From the NCBI GenBank assembly GCA_964023205.1, contig OZ026843.1:2589029-2653028 (forward strand): 64,000 nucleotides of DNA. Reading direction: 5' to 3'. The stretch is from Lutraria lutraria. Lineage: Eukaryota > Mollusca > Bivalvia > Venerida > Mactridae. The translations under genes and the position numbers were made by a program. Shown here in pieces: positions 52,101-62,744 of the stretch. How positions within the stretch are numbered: position 1 is the first letter of the stretch; each line of letters opens with the position of its first letter. The notes under the pieces were generated by a model. That model was not told where the DNA came from, made no database searches, and saw nothing but the letters and a program-made list of their open reading frames with translations.

Positions 52101-55100
52101 AAAGGCTATATTATGACGTTCACCTATTTGGTTTACTTGATGTCCTTTTCTTTATTGATCGATTAAATAAAACCTACGAGCACGATTGTGTGGTATGTGT
52201 GGTATACCAAACTGACCAATGGCGACGTACTTCGTTATCATTTCGCGTAATTACGAATCAAGTGGGTTACTATTTCAAATGCGATTAATAACAAAGACAC
52301 ACATAACCTGAGTCATGTCTCTCTACAAGGACAACAACAGGACATAATGAAATAAACTTCTATTAAGTCTAAGTGTCTAACCCTGTGCTGCAATGTATCC
52401 AACTTTTCCATCGTGAGCCTGGAATTAGACAAAACTATTTGTTAAAGAATGGATTGATAATTGCACCTACCAATAACATTTACTTCATCTATATTGAAAT
52501 GCTATTATACAACTTAAGTGACTTTACATGAAATTTTATTAACTTTGATTTGATTTCCCAAGATTATCTACCTTTATACGTTTACCACACCACTGCTGAT
52601 TTTACGTGTATACTTCTAGATACTTTGTGCTTTTATACAATAGTGAAATGTAGATATGGCCCTTCTTTTTTCATAAATCTTTTTTGTGATTTGATAATGT
52701 CCAAGGAAATGATAACCCTCACCTTGATATAGGATGCATTGATGTAATCTATTTTGTGGGCTTGTTCAGGACTGTTGCCATACTGGATCGATGGACTTAT
52801 TGTAACTTGTCCGCCAGTTTCGTCACCATTCTTCGCATTAGTATACAAGACAGTGACATCATTAATGTCCTTGCTTGAACCTGCATTTTCTTGTAAAATG
52901 TCGTCTTCTGGACCATTGCTGTTTTTCTTCAGATCCGAGCCTGCGTTAGTTCTACCGAATGATTTAAAATGTACGCTTCTACCTTGTCCATTCCGATCAT
53001 TTTCAGCCTTATTTTTCATTATACTTTGATGATCTTTAATATCTTCTCTTCGTTTTCCATGTCCAATGATGACCCTATTCGCATCGTCTGAAATATAGAA
53101 ATGATATCAATAATTACGAAACTATAACAACATGATATAGCCACCATGGATATTGTATTAGATATTATTATTTATACGACCACCATGACGATCTCATAAG
53201 TTGTACGTTTTGACAATTGACAATGGGTCAGTATATACTCTCACATATTGTATATAACACTCGAGACAATAAAGTATTTCATTCTCATATATTCTTCTTA
53301 AGATAACACTTTACAAACTTCATCTGAGAAACAAAGAAAACTTACATGGGAATATTCCACTGAAGAAATTATGAGCCAAGTTTTCTAGTTTTCTAGCTTC
53401 TTCGTGCGGCTTTGTTAATCCAGTCTTCAGCTTCTAAAACATCATTAGAAAGAACAGTAGATTCAAGTTAGCCGACATTGCTTTCTTCGTAATAATGTAA
53501 CTTGTGGACAAAAGTTGCCTTCAAAACAATTTCATAAACAAGTTCACATTGTTTTCTTTACCATAATACGAGTACTACTAGTAAACAAACGGGTTGTTTT
53601 CTTTGCAATTGTGCTGCAATACATACAATATACATTGTCTTTCTCCATTTGTATATAAGTTACATGTATCTATATGTATACGTACTTCAAATTCCTCGTT
53701 TCCTCCGCTTTCTTCGGTCTGTATTACAATTTCAAGAAGGTCATCAACAGCTATCTTAGTGTAGGCTCCTATATCATCGCCTGTGCTTTGTCCTTTGTTG
53801 CCCCGCATCAGTAATGCCAGAGGATTTTCGACCAACATTTGTGTAATCCTGGCAACTGGACCTTCAATAATTGACATATGTCATAATTAACATTGACTAA
53901 CAACTAATTGTTCTTTTTTACCTTTCTTATTCATCTTAGGACCTAACAGATGATTTCGCAATACATTAAGATGGTAAATCGCTTGAGTACCTAAATAATT
54001 ACCAAGAAAAGTACATACAAACGAAGAGTGAACATTGTGAACTAGAATAGAGCCTATTGAGATCTTTGCTAATCATTTCGGAACAATTTGATGAAAAGGC
54101 CAGGATGCTTCTTGAAAATGAAAAAAGTTCCTATGCTTAAGACATAAATGGTCATGCAAAAAAGTTCGGATTTCCTTTGTAGGTAATATGTACATATTTA
54201 TGGGAAAAAGAAGACTTTTTTCAATACGGACGAGTCTGTAGACCTTGTTTAGAGCATATTGTAATGTCGACTATCAAATGGAAGTAAAGTACATGGCTGT
54301 AACTGTGTATTTTCTATGTACCTTTCTTTTTCTTGTGTTGTCTTCTCTCTACCTGTTCTTCAGCTTCGTTAGGGAAGTTTTCGTATAATGTTGTACGTCG
54401 CCGTCTTTCAATTATTATCTTCCTGTAGTTTGTGTTGTAAATGGTGTGAGAGGAAATTAAATACGTACGACTCTTTTGTTCATATCGTAAAGCAGTTTTA
54501 ATAAATACAGATCTTAATATTATATCTAAGTATTTTAGATGTTTCATCGATAAAGCATAGTTTTCTTATTCTCAAATTTTGGAAATTCGTAAATGTGCGT
54601 ACATAACATTAATGCATTATATAAATGTGTGTTTGTGTATGTGTCTCTTGACTTCCTGTTTGAAAATTTTCTGATAATAAGGTTGTGAAATTATCGATAA
54701 TAACGCTCTAATAGCAATACTAGTATTTACTCAGGATTGTGTATGAACATAAATTATTTTCTATATTAAAACTGATCTATATAACAATATGTTTGGTGAT
54801 AAGAGTTACTTGAAGTTTTAGTAAATACAGTGAATCCCTGATAATATGATATTGATTAAAACGAATGCTTCCATTATCTTGATATAAAAGTAAAGTCCCG
54901 TTTTGTTCTTGCAAGCTTTAAAAGAAATTGTTCAACCCAACATTCGGTGATGTTCCGTAATATATTGATATACACTGAACCACAAAAGAAACTTGTTGGT
55001 TGATAATTTGGAAACCCAAAATAACGTATCCATATATATTTATTTATACTTACTTCGTTCTTTTTGCGTTAAATCATAACATATTCATGAACAAAATATG

Positions 55101-58100
55101 TACAGTCATAACAATTCAAAGAAAAGACAATTCATCTGTGGCATTTGAAATAAGTATAACTGTCAATTAGTATATTCAATAACGTGTATGTTCACACTTA
55201 AAAAATCCATTTTACCGATAAGCCGTTTCTTTACGCAGTTCAGTGAACTTCTTACATCTAGTGAATAAGGATATAGTAGATCTCGAATGTATAATAAAAT
55301 ATTTACAAACCTTCTTCGTGCAACAAGAATGATGATAATTATCAGCGCAAGCACGATTAGCCCAGCCACCCCAAGTCCGACATAAATCCATAAGCTATCT
55401 ATTGGAGGTGATGGTGTGGTAGTTACCACTAGTTTGAAAATATAGAGGAAACATTGATAACCGATTCGATTTTTTTAAAAATATTAAGGACTTATAATGA
55501 TATTTAAGTGGTGGATGAATTGTTTTTACTGTATGCTCGAAATTGTACTGTTTTATCCGGCTGTATTATATGGACCCTGATAACCTTAGTACATATAAAA
55601 CATGTAGAACTAAAAAGTCCAGCGAACATAAACAAACAAAACATGTAAGATACAAGGGAAAGGTACATAAATACATAATCATCAAAGATAATACGCATAA
55701 CTGCCATTATGTTTCCTTTCATCGAATTGAACATCTACATGTATAAATATATACAATATAATATACAATGTCATAAATGTCATATGTCGCTTTTATGATA
55801 CTTTAATTTAAACACACTGCAGATAAGCAGGGAATTCGGAACATACTTTTATACCATATAAAATGGTCTTGGTATTGGATTTTTCTCATTATTAAGGTAC
55901 ATGTATGGAGGAAATATCGAAAACCAGTCAGAACTTTTCTAAAAGATGCTTTGGTACTGATATTAAACATCTGAATACCAATATAACGTTTTACAAATAA
56001 ATAAAAGCATGATAGAAACCGTTTTCATACCTTGATCACATTTCGGACCTCCATAGCCAAACACACATCCTAATGTACAGTTACCAGTGTCGATGTAACA
56101 TGTTTTATTCAGACAATAAAGACCACAAGGTTCTGTACAGTGTATTCCAAACCATTCATTCTCACAACCATCTATACAGGAGCCATCCTCTTTATCACAT
56201 ACGTCACCATAACAATTTTCTTCACATTCTTTATCGCATTGATCACCGTACCAACCAATCTCACAGCCGATATTACAGCTGCCATCTCTGAAACAAGTTC
56301 CATTGACGCAGTTGCTGTTGCATGATTTATCACAACCAATACCATACACTTCATCACTAGAACAGCCAAACGTACAATTTCCTGTAATCTGATCACAAAC
56401 ACCACCGTCACAAAAGTCTGAACATCGTGCCGAACATAGATGCCCCCAATATACATCATCAGTGCAACCATGCAAGCAATTACCATTGGAAATGTCACAT
56501 ATGTTTGTTTCATTAGTAGAGCCGTATCTACAATTCTCGTGGCATAATTCATCACAGGAGTCACCCCAAAATATGGGATAGCAACCATTGAGACATTTAC
56601 CACTTTGTTCACAGATTTTCTTAAAGCATCCGTCATTACATTTTTTTTCACATGTGGGTCCCGTGAAATCGTGGTTAATACAGCCGTCTGAACATCGTCC
56701 TATCAGAAATTATAATAACAAAACAAAGTTCTAAATGTATGTTGATTGTTAGAACACAAGGAATAAAACCACGACTTTGTCGTCTATATTACTTTATGTC
56801 ATACATGTATTTTAAAAATTCGAGACAATATTATCAGAATAACCAATGCCTTTGAAACAATGTTTTACAACTGTATGTATGCCACAAATTAAGACTAACG
56901 TGTAATCATTATACAAATGTCTCGTATAAATAATTGCGTTGTTAAGACATTTCAGAACAACCAACCACACCCATAATAAATTAGTTCATGTATAGGTAAT
57001 AAACAACTATAAAGATAAACTTACCCCCAATTCTGTCGCATAAATTGTTTTTGCAGGTAGGTGCACACTTTGATCCGCATCTTTGTCCAAAGTATCCTTT
57101 TTTACATTCAAATTCGCATATACCATCATCTGCACGACACACTCTTGAATTGGCATTTATCGGTGGTTTGCATTGCCATGGACAGTCGATACATTTATCA
57201 TTGCTGATATAAAAGTCTTTTGTACATAGGGTGCATTCATCACTACTAAACACCGAGAAAAATAAACGAAATACAATTTGACGAATTTTGACGAAATAAT
57301 TTCAATCGGAGTAAAATACTACATGAATCCTTCCATGTCCGAATTCAGTTTGCTCCTCAGCCAACATAGGCCGCAGTTGTACTTCCTTGCAATTGAGGAA
57401 ATGGAAGGTTTTGATTCTAGTCATATGTTTGGTTTAAATAGCTAACAAGTTAATTTAATGAGTAATTCGTTTCTCTCTCTCTACTCTGTTAAAGAGCCAA
57501 AGAGTGCCAAATCAAAACAGACACAGTCAACAAAATCTTAATTTTTAAAGTATCTCTATTTATTGACATTTAACTTCAAAGACAATGTTACCGTTCAAAA
57601 CAAATGTAATAAAACAGCCATTCATTTTTATTTAAATAAAAATTTATATAGATGTAATATGATACTCAGAGCGTTTTCCTAACGACAGTTTGTGAGCAAC
57701 TGTAACCTGTCAAGAAGTCAACGATGTGATTGCATCCGAAAAAGATTTAAGCAAATAGTTCCTCCTTATTATGCTTTTCTCTGATAGGGTTTTATCGTAT
57801 TTTACTTACTTGAGACATCGATCGCAATTTCTAGGACATGATTCATTACAATATGAACCCGTGTATTTTACGTTACACCCATTCATACATTCTAGTGTGG
57901 TTGAGTCGCAAGTAATCTGTTGTCCACCTGCAGGAAATCTGGCACAGTTTTTCGAACATTCAACGGAGCAGTTTTCCCCGGTGAAGCCATACAAACATCC
58001 AGCCGAACATTGACCGGTTTCAGCATCGCATGTACCAATAATTGGGTCCGATGTTATTCCACAATTCTGCGGACATGTTACGGTACAATTTGGTCCCACA

Positions 58101-61100
58101 AAGCCATGCTTGCAACCAGATAAGCATTCGCCAGATGTTACGTTGCATGTGTCAGTTAAGTTTGAAGCTGACGGGAGGCAATTTTCAGGGCAATCAAATG
58201 AACAAGTATCTCCGGCAAATCCATCATCACAGCCATATAAACATTCTCCTGAAATTGCGTCACACTTCTTGTCTGGGGAACGGCAATTAACTGGACACAG
58301 TTGTGTACAATTTGAACCCATAAACCCATCTTGACATCCGGAAGAACATTCTAAACTTGTTTCGTTGCATGTTTCCATAAAGTCAACAGACGGTCGTGCG
58401 CAATTAATGGGACACACCGTTGAACAGTTCGGTCCAGCAAAGCCATATTTGCAGCCAAAACTGCAGTTTTCAGAATCAGGGTGGCATATATCGGAATCAT
58501 TTTGAAATGGTATCGCACAGTTTTCTGGACATATTGTCGCACACAATGGTCCCGCAAAGCCCTGTTCACAGCCAAATGAGCACTCGCTGGTGGAAGCATT
58601 ACAAACATCCCCATTAGCTTCAAATGGAGATACACATGCTGTTGGGCACTCGGTAGAACAGTTAGAACCAGCATATCCAACATTGCAGCCAAGCAAACAC
58701 TCGCCTGAAGTAGAATCGCACGTATCAGAGCCATTGGAAGACGGATGTTTGCAGTTTTCTGGACATAGAACCGTACAATTTGAACCGGCATACCCAGTAT
58801 TGCAGCCAAGCAGACACTCGCCAGATGTGGAATTGCATATTTCGGAACCACCGGAAGACGGATGATTACAGTTCTCTGGACATGCTACCGTACAATCTAA
58901 ACCATAATATCCAATGTTGCAGCCAAGTACACACTGACCGGAAGTGGAATCGCACGTATCAGAACCATCGGAAGACGGATGTTTACAGTGCTCTGGACAT
59001 GCTATCGTACAATCTAAACCATAATATCCAATGTTGCACCCAAGGAGACACTCGCCAGATGTGGAATTGCATGTTTCAGAACCATTCGATACCGGATGTT
59101 TACAGTTCTCTGGACATGCTATCGTACAATCTGAACTTCCAAATCCGATAATACAACCAGAATTACATCCCATTGTCGTTCCATTGCAATAATCGGAGCT
59201 TTCATCTTCAGGTGGGGCACAGTTTTCTGGACATTCGTCAGTGCAGTCGAACCCGGTGTAACCTGCCTGACACCCGTACAAACATTCACCGGAAGTGACG
59301 TTACAGGACTCAGAAGTGTTCTGAGGGGCAGAAATACAGGTAGTGCTGCAATTCTGAGCCGAAGAATATCTAAACACTGAAAAAAAGATAAATGCAATAT
59401 ATTCTATGCACATTCGTCTTCTTTGTTAGCTGCAGTAACCCCATTTCTTGCGGAGAACTCATTGATGGTGCTCACAAGTTAAAACCTTTTTCGTACACAC
59501 AGAATTAAGACACGTATTCGAAATATTTTCTAGTTAATTTTTAGTAATCGTGTGCGTCACAATACTACACATAATGCATAATAAGCTTATGCATATTAGT
59601 CCAGTCAATATAAGCTTTCAAATGAGCCATATTTCATTTCAGTACCATTTTGTCCTGGGTTCGGCTATTTGTCTTGACTTGACTGTATGCTACTGAACGT
59701 GTTTAAGAGCAACGTTCTTAAAAACACAACGCAGTGTCTATGTACCGTACATTCCGTTGGTATTTCTACCATAGCAATGGATTATTCACATACATGAATT
59801 ACATTTTACATTAAAAGCCATTGTGTCCGAAATCAACTTGTCCGATTAATGATCGATCAAATAAGGAGAGATGGAAGTCACTTTAGTTTGTTGTAACATT
59901 AAATAACAACGTAATCTTGTGTCATTACTTCAATGCAATAAAGATGCATTCTGAATGAATAATTTATTTATCATGAGTACATGTTATACACGTGCATAGA
60001 AATTATGTTTCTGAATATATAAACGTTATGTTCTGAATCCAAGCTACGGAGCATTTGTTTAAAGGTTGTTGCAACACGAGTTTTAAGTTTCAAGTTTATT
60101 CATAATAAATTCATGATACACAGACATAATATTTTATACGATCTTTGAGCAAAGAGACGAAAGAAAAAACATATGTACGACAATAAGTTAAAGGATATAT
60201 AGAGCGATAGTAAGTAAACGGTTTTACAATTTCAATGCTATAGAATCATGATTTAATTCTGTTTTGTACTTATAGACCCTTCCGTTGAGAGACCACTTTT
60301 AGCTCATCTCAAATGCGGTCGCTTAATACAAGTTCTGATGTATTCATAAACAAACAGGCACGATAAAAAATATTTGCGATGGATATTTTATACTAGCCAT
60401 TAACAAATATAATAGTTAGAATTTTAAGAATGTTGAATATTAACAAAATAACTTCAATTCTAAAATACGGCGTCATGAATTATTTTCTTTCCTCTCATTC
60501 CGTCTTAGACATTTGCTGTTTCGACACTACATTGTATACAGAATAGCGAAATTAGTCAACTGAAAGAATTTTTTATTGAATTTGATAAAATGGGTATTTT
60601 GACAGCGCGTGTTTGTACGACTGCGTTAAAAAACAATTTAGTTCGGTTTAACGTCGATTCCTACTTGTTTAAACATGAGTCCACTTCATAGATTTAAAGT
60701 TTACCCAGCGTATCGCTTAGAATAGTGTATTATGAAAAATGGTTTAACATGAATGTAATTTTGATTATAAACCGAGCGTAGGTCAGTGATGAGAAAATAT
60801 CATTGATAGGTATTTTATGACAATAAACGCAATTTGCTGAGAAAATTTAGATTTATGAATTTATGCATAAATACTTAAACTAGCCAAGATAAGTCAAAGC
60901 TCCGACCATCTGCTTTGTCTTGAAGAAGGTTTAAAGTAACATGAAACTCTCAAACTGGACATGATTTTGTACTAAGTTTGAGAAAAAGTAACTAAAACGA
61001 AACATTGATAAATAAATATCGGTGATTGATTGGCTGCCGTTCTTCGTAAAACAATAAAACATAACCATTTCAAGTAATGAATTAATTAAACTATTAGAAA

Positions 61101-61506
61101 AAAAATATTCAAAAATTTCACCATTTGAATTAAAAAGTAGATTTTCGTGTTAAATGGAATAATACATCAATAACCCTACTGGCCTGTCAAGCTATTTCCA
61201 AACTAATAGAAAATGTTTGCGCCAAAATACAGGCAACTTTTTTCTAAACAGAAATCAAGTGGCTCTTATCCGAACAAACTCTTAAGCTCGAATATATTAG
61301 TACCAGAGAGGTTTCAATGAAATAGGAATGATAATAAAATCTTAATTCATTATACTAATTCATGAATAAAGATAAACTTGTGAGCCTTTTTTTAGAGTTT
61401 TCAAGTTTTTTTCACTATTTGTGATCGAACATAACATTTAGAAAATGATCAACATACCAGATAAAATTATTCCAAGAAATAAGACAAGAAAATACTTCAT
61501 CTTCAT
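46040..61506 (-). CDS. RPTP copy B: EGF-repeat receptor-type tyrosine phosphatase, complete
   Basis: A 22-exon model joins with every phase agreeing: 4,848 nt, 1,615 residues, ATG at 61,506 and TGA at 46,040-46,042. Layout: signal peptide 1-25; 13 EGF-like repeats of about 39 residues (26-530), many with N-glycosylation sequons; a second Cys-rich region (539-835); membrane span about 850-872 followed by Arg/Lys; juxtamembrane basic segment; PTP D1 (about 968-1330) and D2 (about 1355-1605). The family dephosphorylates phosphotyrosine inside the plasma membrane. D1 keeps Cys1257 and Arg1263 but has WPK at 1221-1223; D2 keeps Cys1546 but has Gln at 1552. Activity is therefore doubtful. A TATA-like and CCAAT sequence precede it. 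The extracellular part resembles MEGF/nimrod-type arrays; the ligand is unknown. Confidence 0.9.
46549..46684 (-). CDS. RPTP B exon 21: D2 signature, second half
   Basis: 136 nt. Joined to exon 20 it gives HC-MNGSE-Q-SG, then IIDRLDTENE and IVRTILARLP. Gln1552 occupies the position of the catalytic Arg. Donor GTAAGC. Confidence 0.88.
47021..47181 (-). CDS. RPTP B exon 20: D2 up to HC
   Basis: 161 nt, ending CAC TGC AT directly before GCAAGT, a GC donor. Using the nearby GT instead would put a stop in the next exon. It contains YKGWKIVKNVP where active domains have a WPD loop. Confidence 0.85.
47343..47442. mobile_element. short insertion with 14-bp target duplication in an intron of RPTP B
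   Basis: AACGTCAGAAAATT occurs at 47,343-47,356 and again at 47,429-47,442 around a 72-bp insert. Copy A has the site once near 17,598. The insert begins T/A-rich on the plus strand, as if it were the 3' tail of a minus-strand retroposed fragment. Confidence 0.8.
47681..47812 (-). CDS. RPTP B exon 19: D2
   Basis: 132 nt, 44 codons. YYWPKHKKHITIGNVKV matches the YWP strand region of PTP domains. Donor GTAAGT; copy A has GTCTTT here. Confidence 0.9.
48310..48435 (-). CDS. RPTP B exon 18: D2
   Basis: 126 nt, 42 codons: CRETMIATQMPTPDTLSDF to NNLDPNDK. The donor is GCAAGG, where copy A keeps GTAAGG, so B has a recently derived GC-AG intron. Confidence 0.88.
48899..48957 (-). CDS. RPTP B exon 17: D2
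   Basis: 59 nt. DASFRADLPNGAYINAVVF carries the YINA motif of PTP domains. Confidence 0.88.
49476..49575 (-). CDS. RPTP B exon 16: linker and start of D2
   Basis: 100 nt, NLRDSLTLDTSDIASLDVV followed by a basic stretch. Donor GTACGT. Confidence 0.85.
49827..49979 (-). CDS. RPTP B exon 15: end of D1
   Basis: 153 nt, starting DQYDFLYKTLAQSFALECQ, the usual closing helix of D1 (QY.F.Y). Acceptor CTTCCAG, mutated to CTTCCTG in copy A. Confidence 0.9.
50418..50553 (-). CDS. RPTP B exon 14: D1 signature
   Basis: 136 nt. With exon 13 it gives VHCTAGVGRTGVFIGLDYL, the HC-X5-R phosphatase signature, with Thr instead of the usual Ser after Cys. Confidence 0.93.
50949..51109 (-). CDS. RPTP B exon 13: D1 WPD loop
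   Basis: 161 nt. HYQFTDWPKRGCP is the WPD loop with Lys for the general-acid Asp. It ends PVVVHC plus two bases. Confidence 0.93.
51439..51564 (-). CDS. RPTP B exon 12: D1
   Basis: 126 nt, phase 0 at both ends. EKYWPDTG matches the conserved YWP region. Confidence 0.88.
51901..51995 (-). CDS. RPTP B exon 11: D1
   Basis: 95 nt. TVNDFWLMVWEQ and MIIMLSTI are strongly conserved PTP motifs. Confidence 0.93.
52382..52418 (-). CDS. RPTP B exon 10: D1
   Basis: 37-nt microexon, AHDGKVGYIAAQG, matching the YIAtQGP motif that continues in exon 11 (Ala, Pro). Confidence 0.88.
52723..53087 (-). CDS. RPTP B exon 9: D1 with long charged insert
   Basis: 365 nt. It opens YDANRV and ends DYINASYIK, the usual neighbours in a PTP domain, but 107 residues lie between them where about 20-25 are normal. 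The insert is Lys/Asp/Asn/Gly-rich and probably disordered. Confidence 0.9.
53346..53433 (-). CDS. RPTP B exon 8: start of D1
   Basis: 88 nt. KPHEEARKLENLAHNFFSGI aligns with the phosphotyrosine loop; HNFF (988-991) replaces KNRY. Confidence 0.88.
53686..53861 (-). CDS. RPTP B exon 7: juxtamembrane region
   Basis: 176 nt, open throughout. IAVDDLLEIVIQTEE precedes D1. Acceptor ATTGAAG is weak but phase-consistent. Confidence 0.8.
54322..54422 (-). CDS. RPTP B exon 6: basic juxtamembrane segment
   Basis: 101 nt. IIIERRRRTTLYENFPNEA followed by QHKKKK. The tyrosine in LYENF could be an SH2 target. Confidence 0.82.
55311..55428 (-). CDS. RPTP B exon 5: transmembrane segment
   Basis: 118 nt. 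A short Thr/Pro stem, then a hydrophobic run with VGLGVAGLIVLALIIIIILV, then ARRR. Confidence 0.92.
56031..56699 (-). CDS. RPTP B exon 4: membrane-proximal EGF-like region
   Basis: 669 nt, residues 613-835. Cys-rich repeats such as CDQITGNCTFGCSSDEVYG and CEENCYGDVCDKEDGSC. Open throughout. Acceptor CTGATAG, donor GTATGA. Confidence 0.92.
57025..57245 (-). CDS. RPTP B exon 3: EGF-like
   Basis: 221 nt, identical length in copy A. NSDECTLCTKDFYISNDKC and a following C..C....G.C..GC repeat. Donor GTAAGT. Confidence 0.9.
57810..59376 (-). CDS. RPTP B exon 2: 13-repeat EGF-like array
   Basis: 1,567-nt exon holding about 13 repeats of the pattern CPENC...C....GEC..GC..GY.G..C, each about 39 residues (117 nt). 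Repeats 3-6 are very similar in DNA, indicating recent internal duplication. The exon begins after CTTTTTTTCAG and joins exon 1 in phase 1 to read GVFRYSSAQNC. The donor is GTAAGT. Confidence 0.95.
59377..61457 (-). other. intron 1 of RPTP B
   Basis: 2.1 kb, AT-rich, no gene or nameable repeat seen. The part near exon 1 matches intron 1 of copies A and C. Confidence 0.75.
61458..61506 (-). CDS. RPTP B exon 1: signal peptide
   Basis: 49 nt: MKMKYFLVLFLGIILS plus one base, donor GTATGT. Start chosen at the first Met; copies A and C start at the second. Confidence 0.85.
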
Positions 61507-61630
61507 GACTGAATATGAAAAAAATATAACTGCATATCTCTAAAATAGCGTTGTTATACGTTCGTTCATCCTCCAGTTTAACGAAAATATGTTTTTCATT
61601 TGTGTGTGTGTGGATATATCGGTACGCGGA

Positions 61631-61657
61631 AGTTATATATATGTTTAAATTTATTGG
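61631..61657 (-). promoter_or_regulatory. TATA-like and CCAAT-like sites of RPTP B
   Basis: On the minus strand TATATATAACT (61,631-61,641) lies about 130 bases before the ATG, with CCAAT at 61,653-61,657. The TTCCGCGTACCG block conserved among the three copies follows the TATA. Confidence 0.4.
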
Positions 61658-61812
61658 TCGAATAGATTTCAATACATGCAAGAATGTTCCCATATAACAC
61701 CGAAAAAACTAAAGAAAAAACAATTTTTATAAGCGGTTGAGGTATGCAGCGCTGGTGAGAGATAATAGGTCCGCGCATTACAACATCAACCCTCAATCGG
61801 GATATCTCGAAC

Positions 61813-61862
61813 ATTTCAGAACAATCGGAGAAAACTCGATTTTTCTCCGATTGTTCTGAAAT
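61813..61862. repeat. perfect hairpin, 22-bp arms
   Basis: ATTTCAGAACAATCGGAG plus AAAA at 61,813-61,834 is exactly complementary to 61,841-61,862, with loop CTCGAT. Confidence 0.9.
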
Positions 61863-61930
61863 TTTGTACAATGGTAGTATAGCATGTTCTTCGATTTTTG
61901 TTCGTTTTATTCTTTTCTGTTTTCCGCCCC

Positions 61931-61943
61931 GTTTCCTAGCAAC
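61931..61943 (+). promoter_or_regulatory. RFX X-box-like site
   Basis: GTTTCCTAGCAAC fits the RYYNYY-N-RRNRAC form bound by RFX factors. A 13-base match can occur by chance. Confidence 0.3.
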
Positions 61944-62744
61944 GCGACGTCAAATGCCAGCGGTGTAAAATCGACGTTTTACATAAATAATTGGTTCAAA
62001 CATACAGCTATCGTAATTTCGAATACATCAGCTTCTAGCTCTCTATCTGCGGAATAAGCTGATATAAGTTTTAATGGGCGTTTGCCTTCATTATTTCCTT
62101 GGCGAAATATTCAGCACTAAAAATACGTCCGTTTTTCACCCGTAATTTTGACACCCAACTATGTTTTAGTGTACTTTTGGTAAACGGAAGTAGATTCAAT
62201 CAACTAATGAATCACATGTTCATTTTGTGGAAATTTTAACAAGCAATAATAAAAGGAAAAAATAATATGTCATCGCGCATTATTTTTCACAAAATTGCAA
62301 TAAAGTAAAGTTCGGATATCATGAATAACGTTGAAATTGTTACGTCACGTCGATTGTCAAAGTCTGGCGTTATTGCAAATAATATTCTTAACAATGATGT
62401 AACTCATATGCATAACATAATCAAGGCGGTTTGAAATTAAAAATATTGAGAATAAATATAAGTACAAATGATAAATAAATAATTATAGATGAAATAGGAC
62501 ATAATTTGCCAACGAGATGATTATACTGTTTTGACGCCCTAGTCTGGTTAATTTTTCGTAAAATTCAAAATCCAAAGAATGGGATTCTACTTATGCATAA
62601 AATCGGAAACTTTGAGTCAGAGATCGATAAGATTTCATTTCCATATTTTACTGAGGGATAAATCATTTCGGTGCGCAAACATGGGGCTTGTACTGGTATG
62701 TGAACATAATTCATTTATAGATTAAATCTAAAATCGTAACGTTT

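Larger units (their letters stand above)
61507..62744. promoter_or_regulatory. upstream region of RPTP B
   Basis: Contains the core-promoter candidates, a hairpin and an X-box-like site listed separately. No coding region is supported. Confidence 0.45.

Noticed and set aside
57771..59151. Plus-strand open frames across the EGF exons
   Set aside because: They are antisense shadows of the Cys-rich coding repeats; no motif or splice logic on the plus strand.
59377..59413. Possible signal peptide MCIEYIAFIFF at the start of the EGF exon frame
   Set aside because: A strong acceptor CTTTTTTTCAG lies inside it, and the exon joins in phase with the signal-peptide exon at 61,458-61,506, which recurs in three units.
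16238..61506. The two units as uncollapsed haplotypes
   Set aside because: They are in tandem on one sequence with different insertions, a third exon 1, and one dead copy; still, an assembly check with long reads is reasonable.
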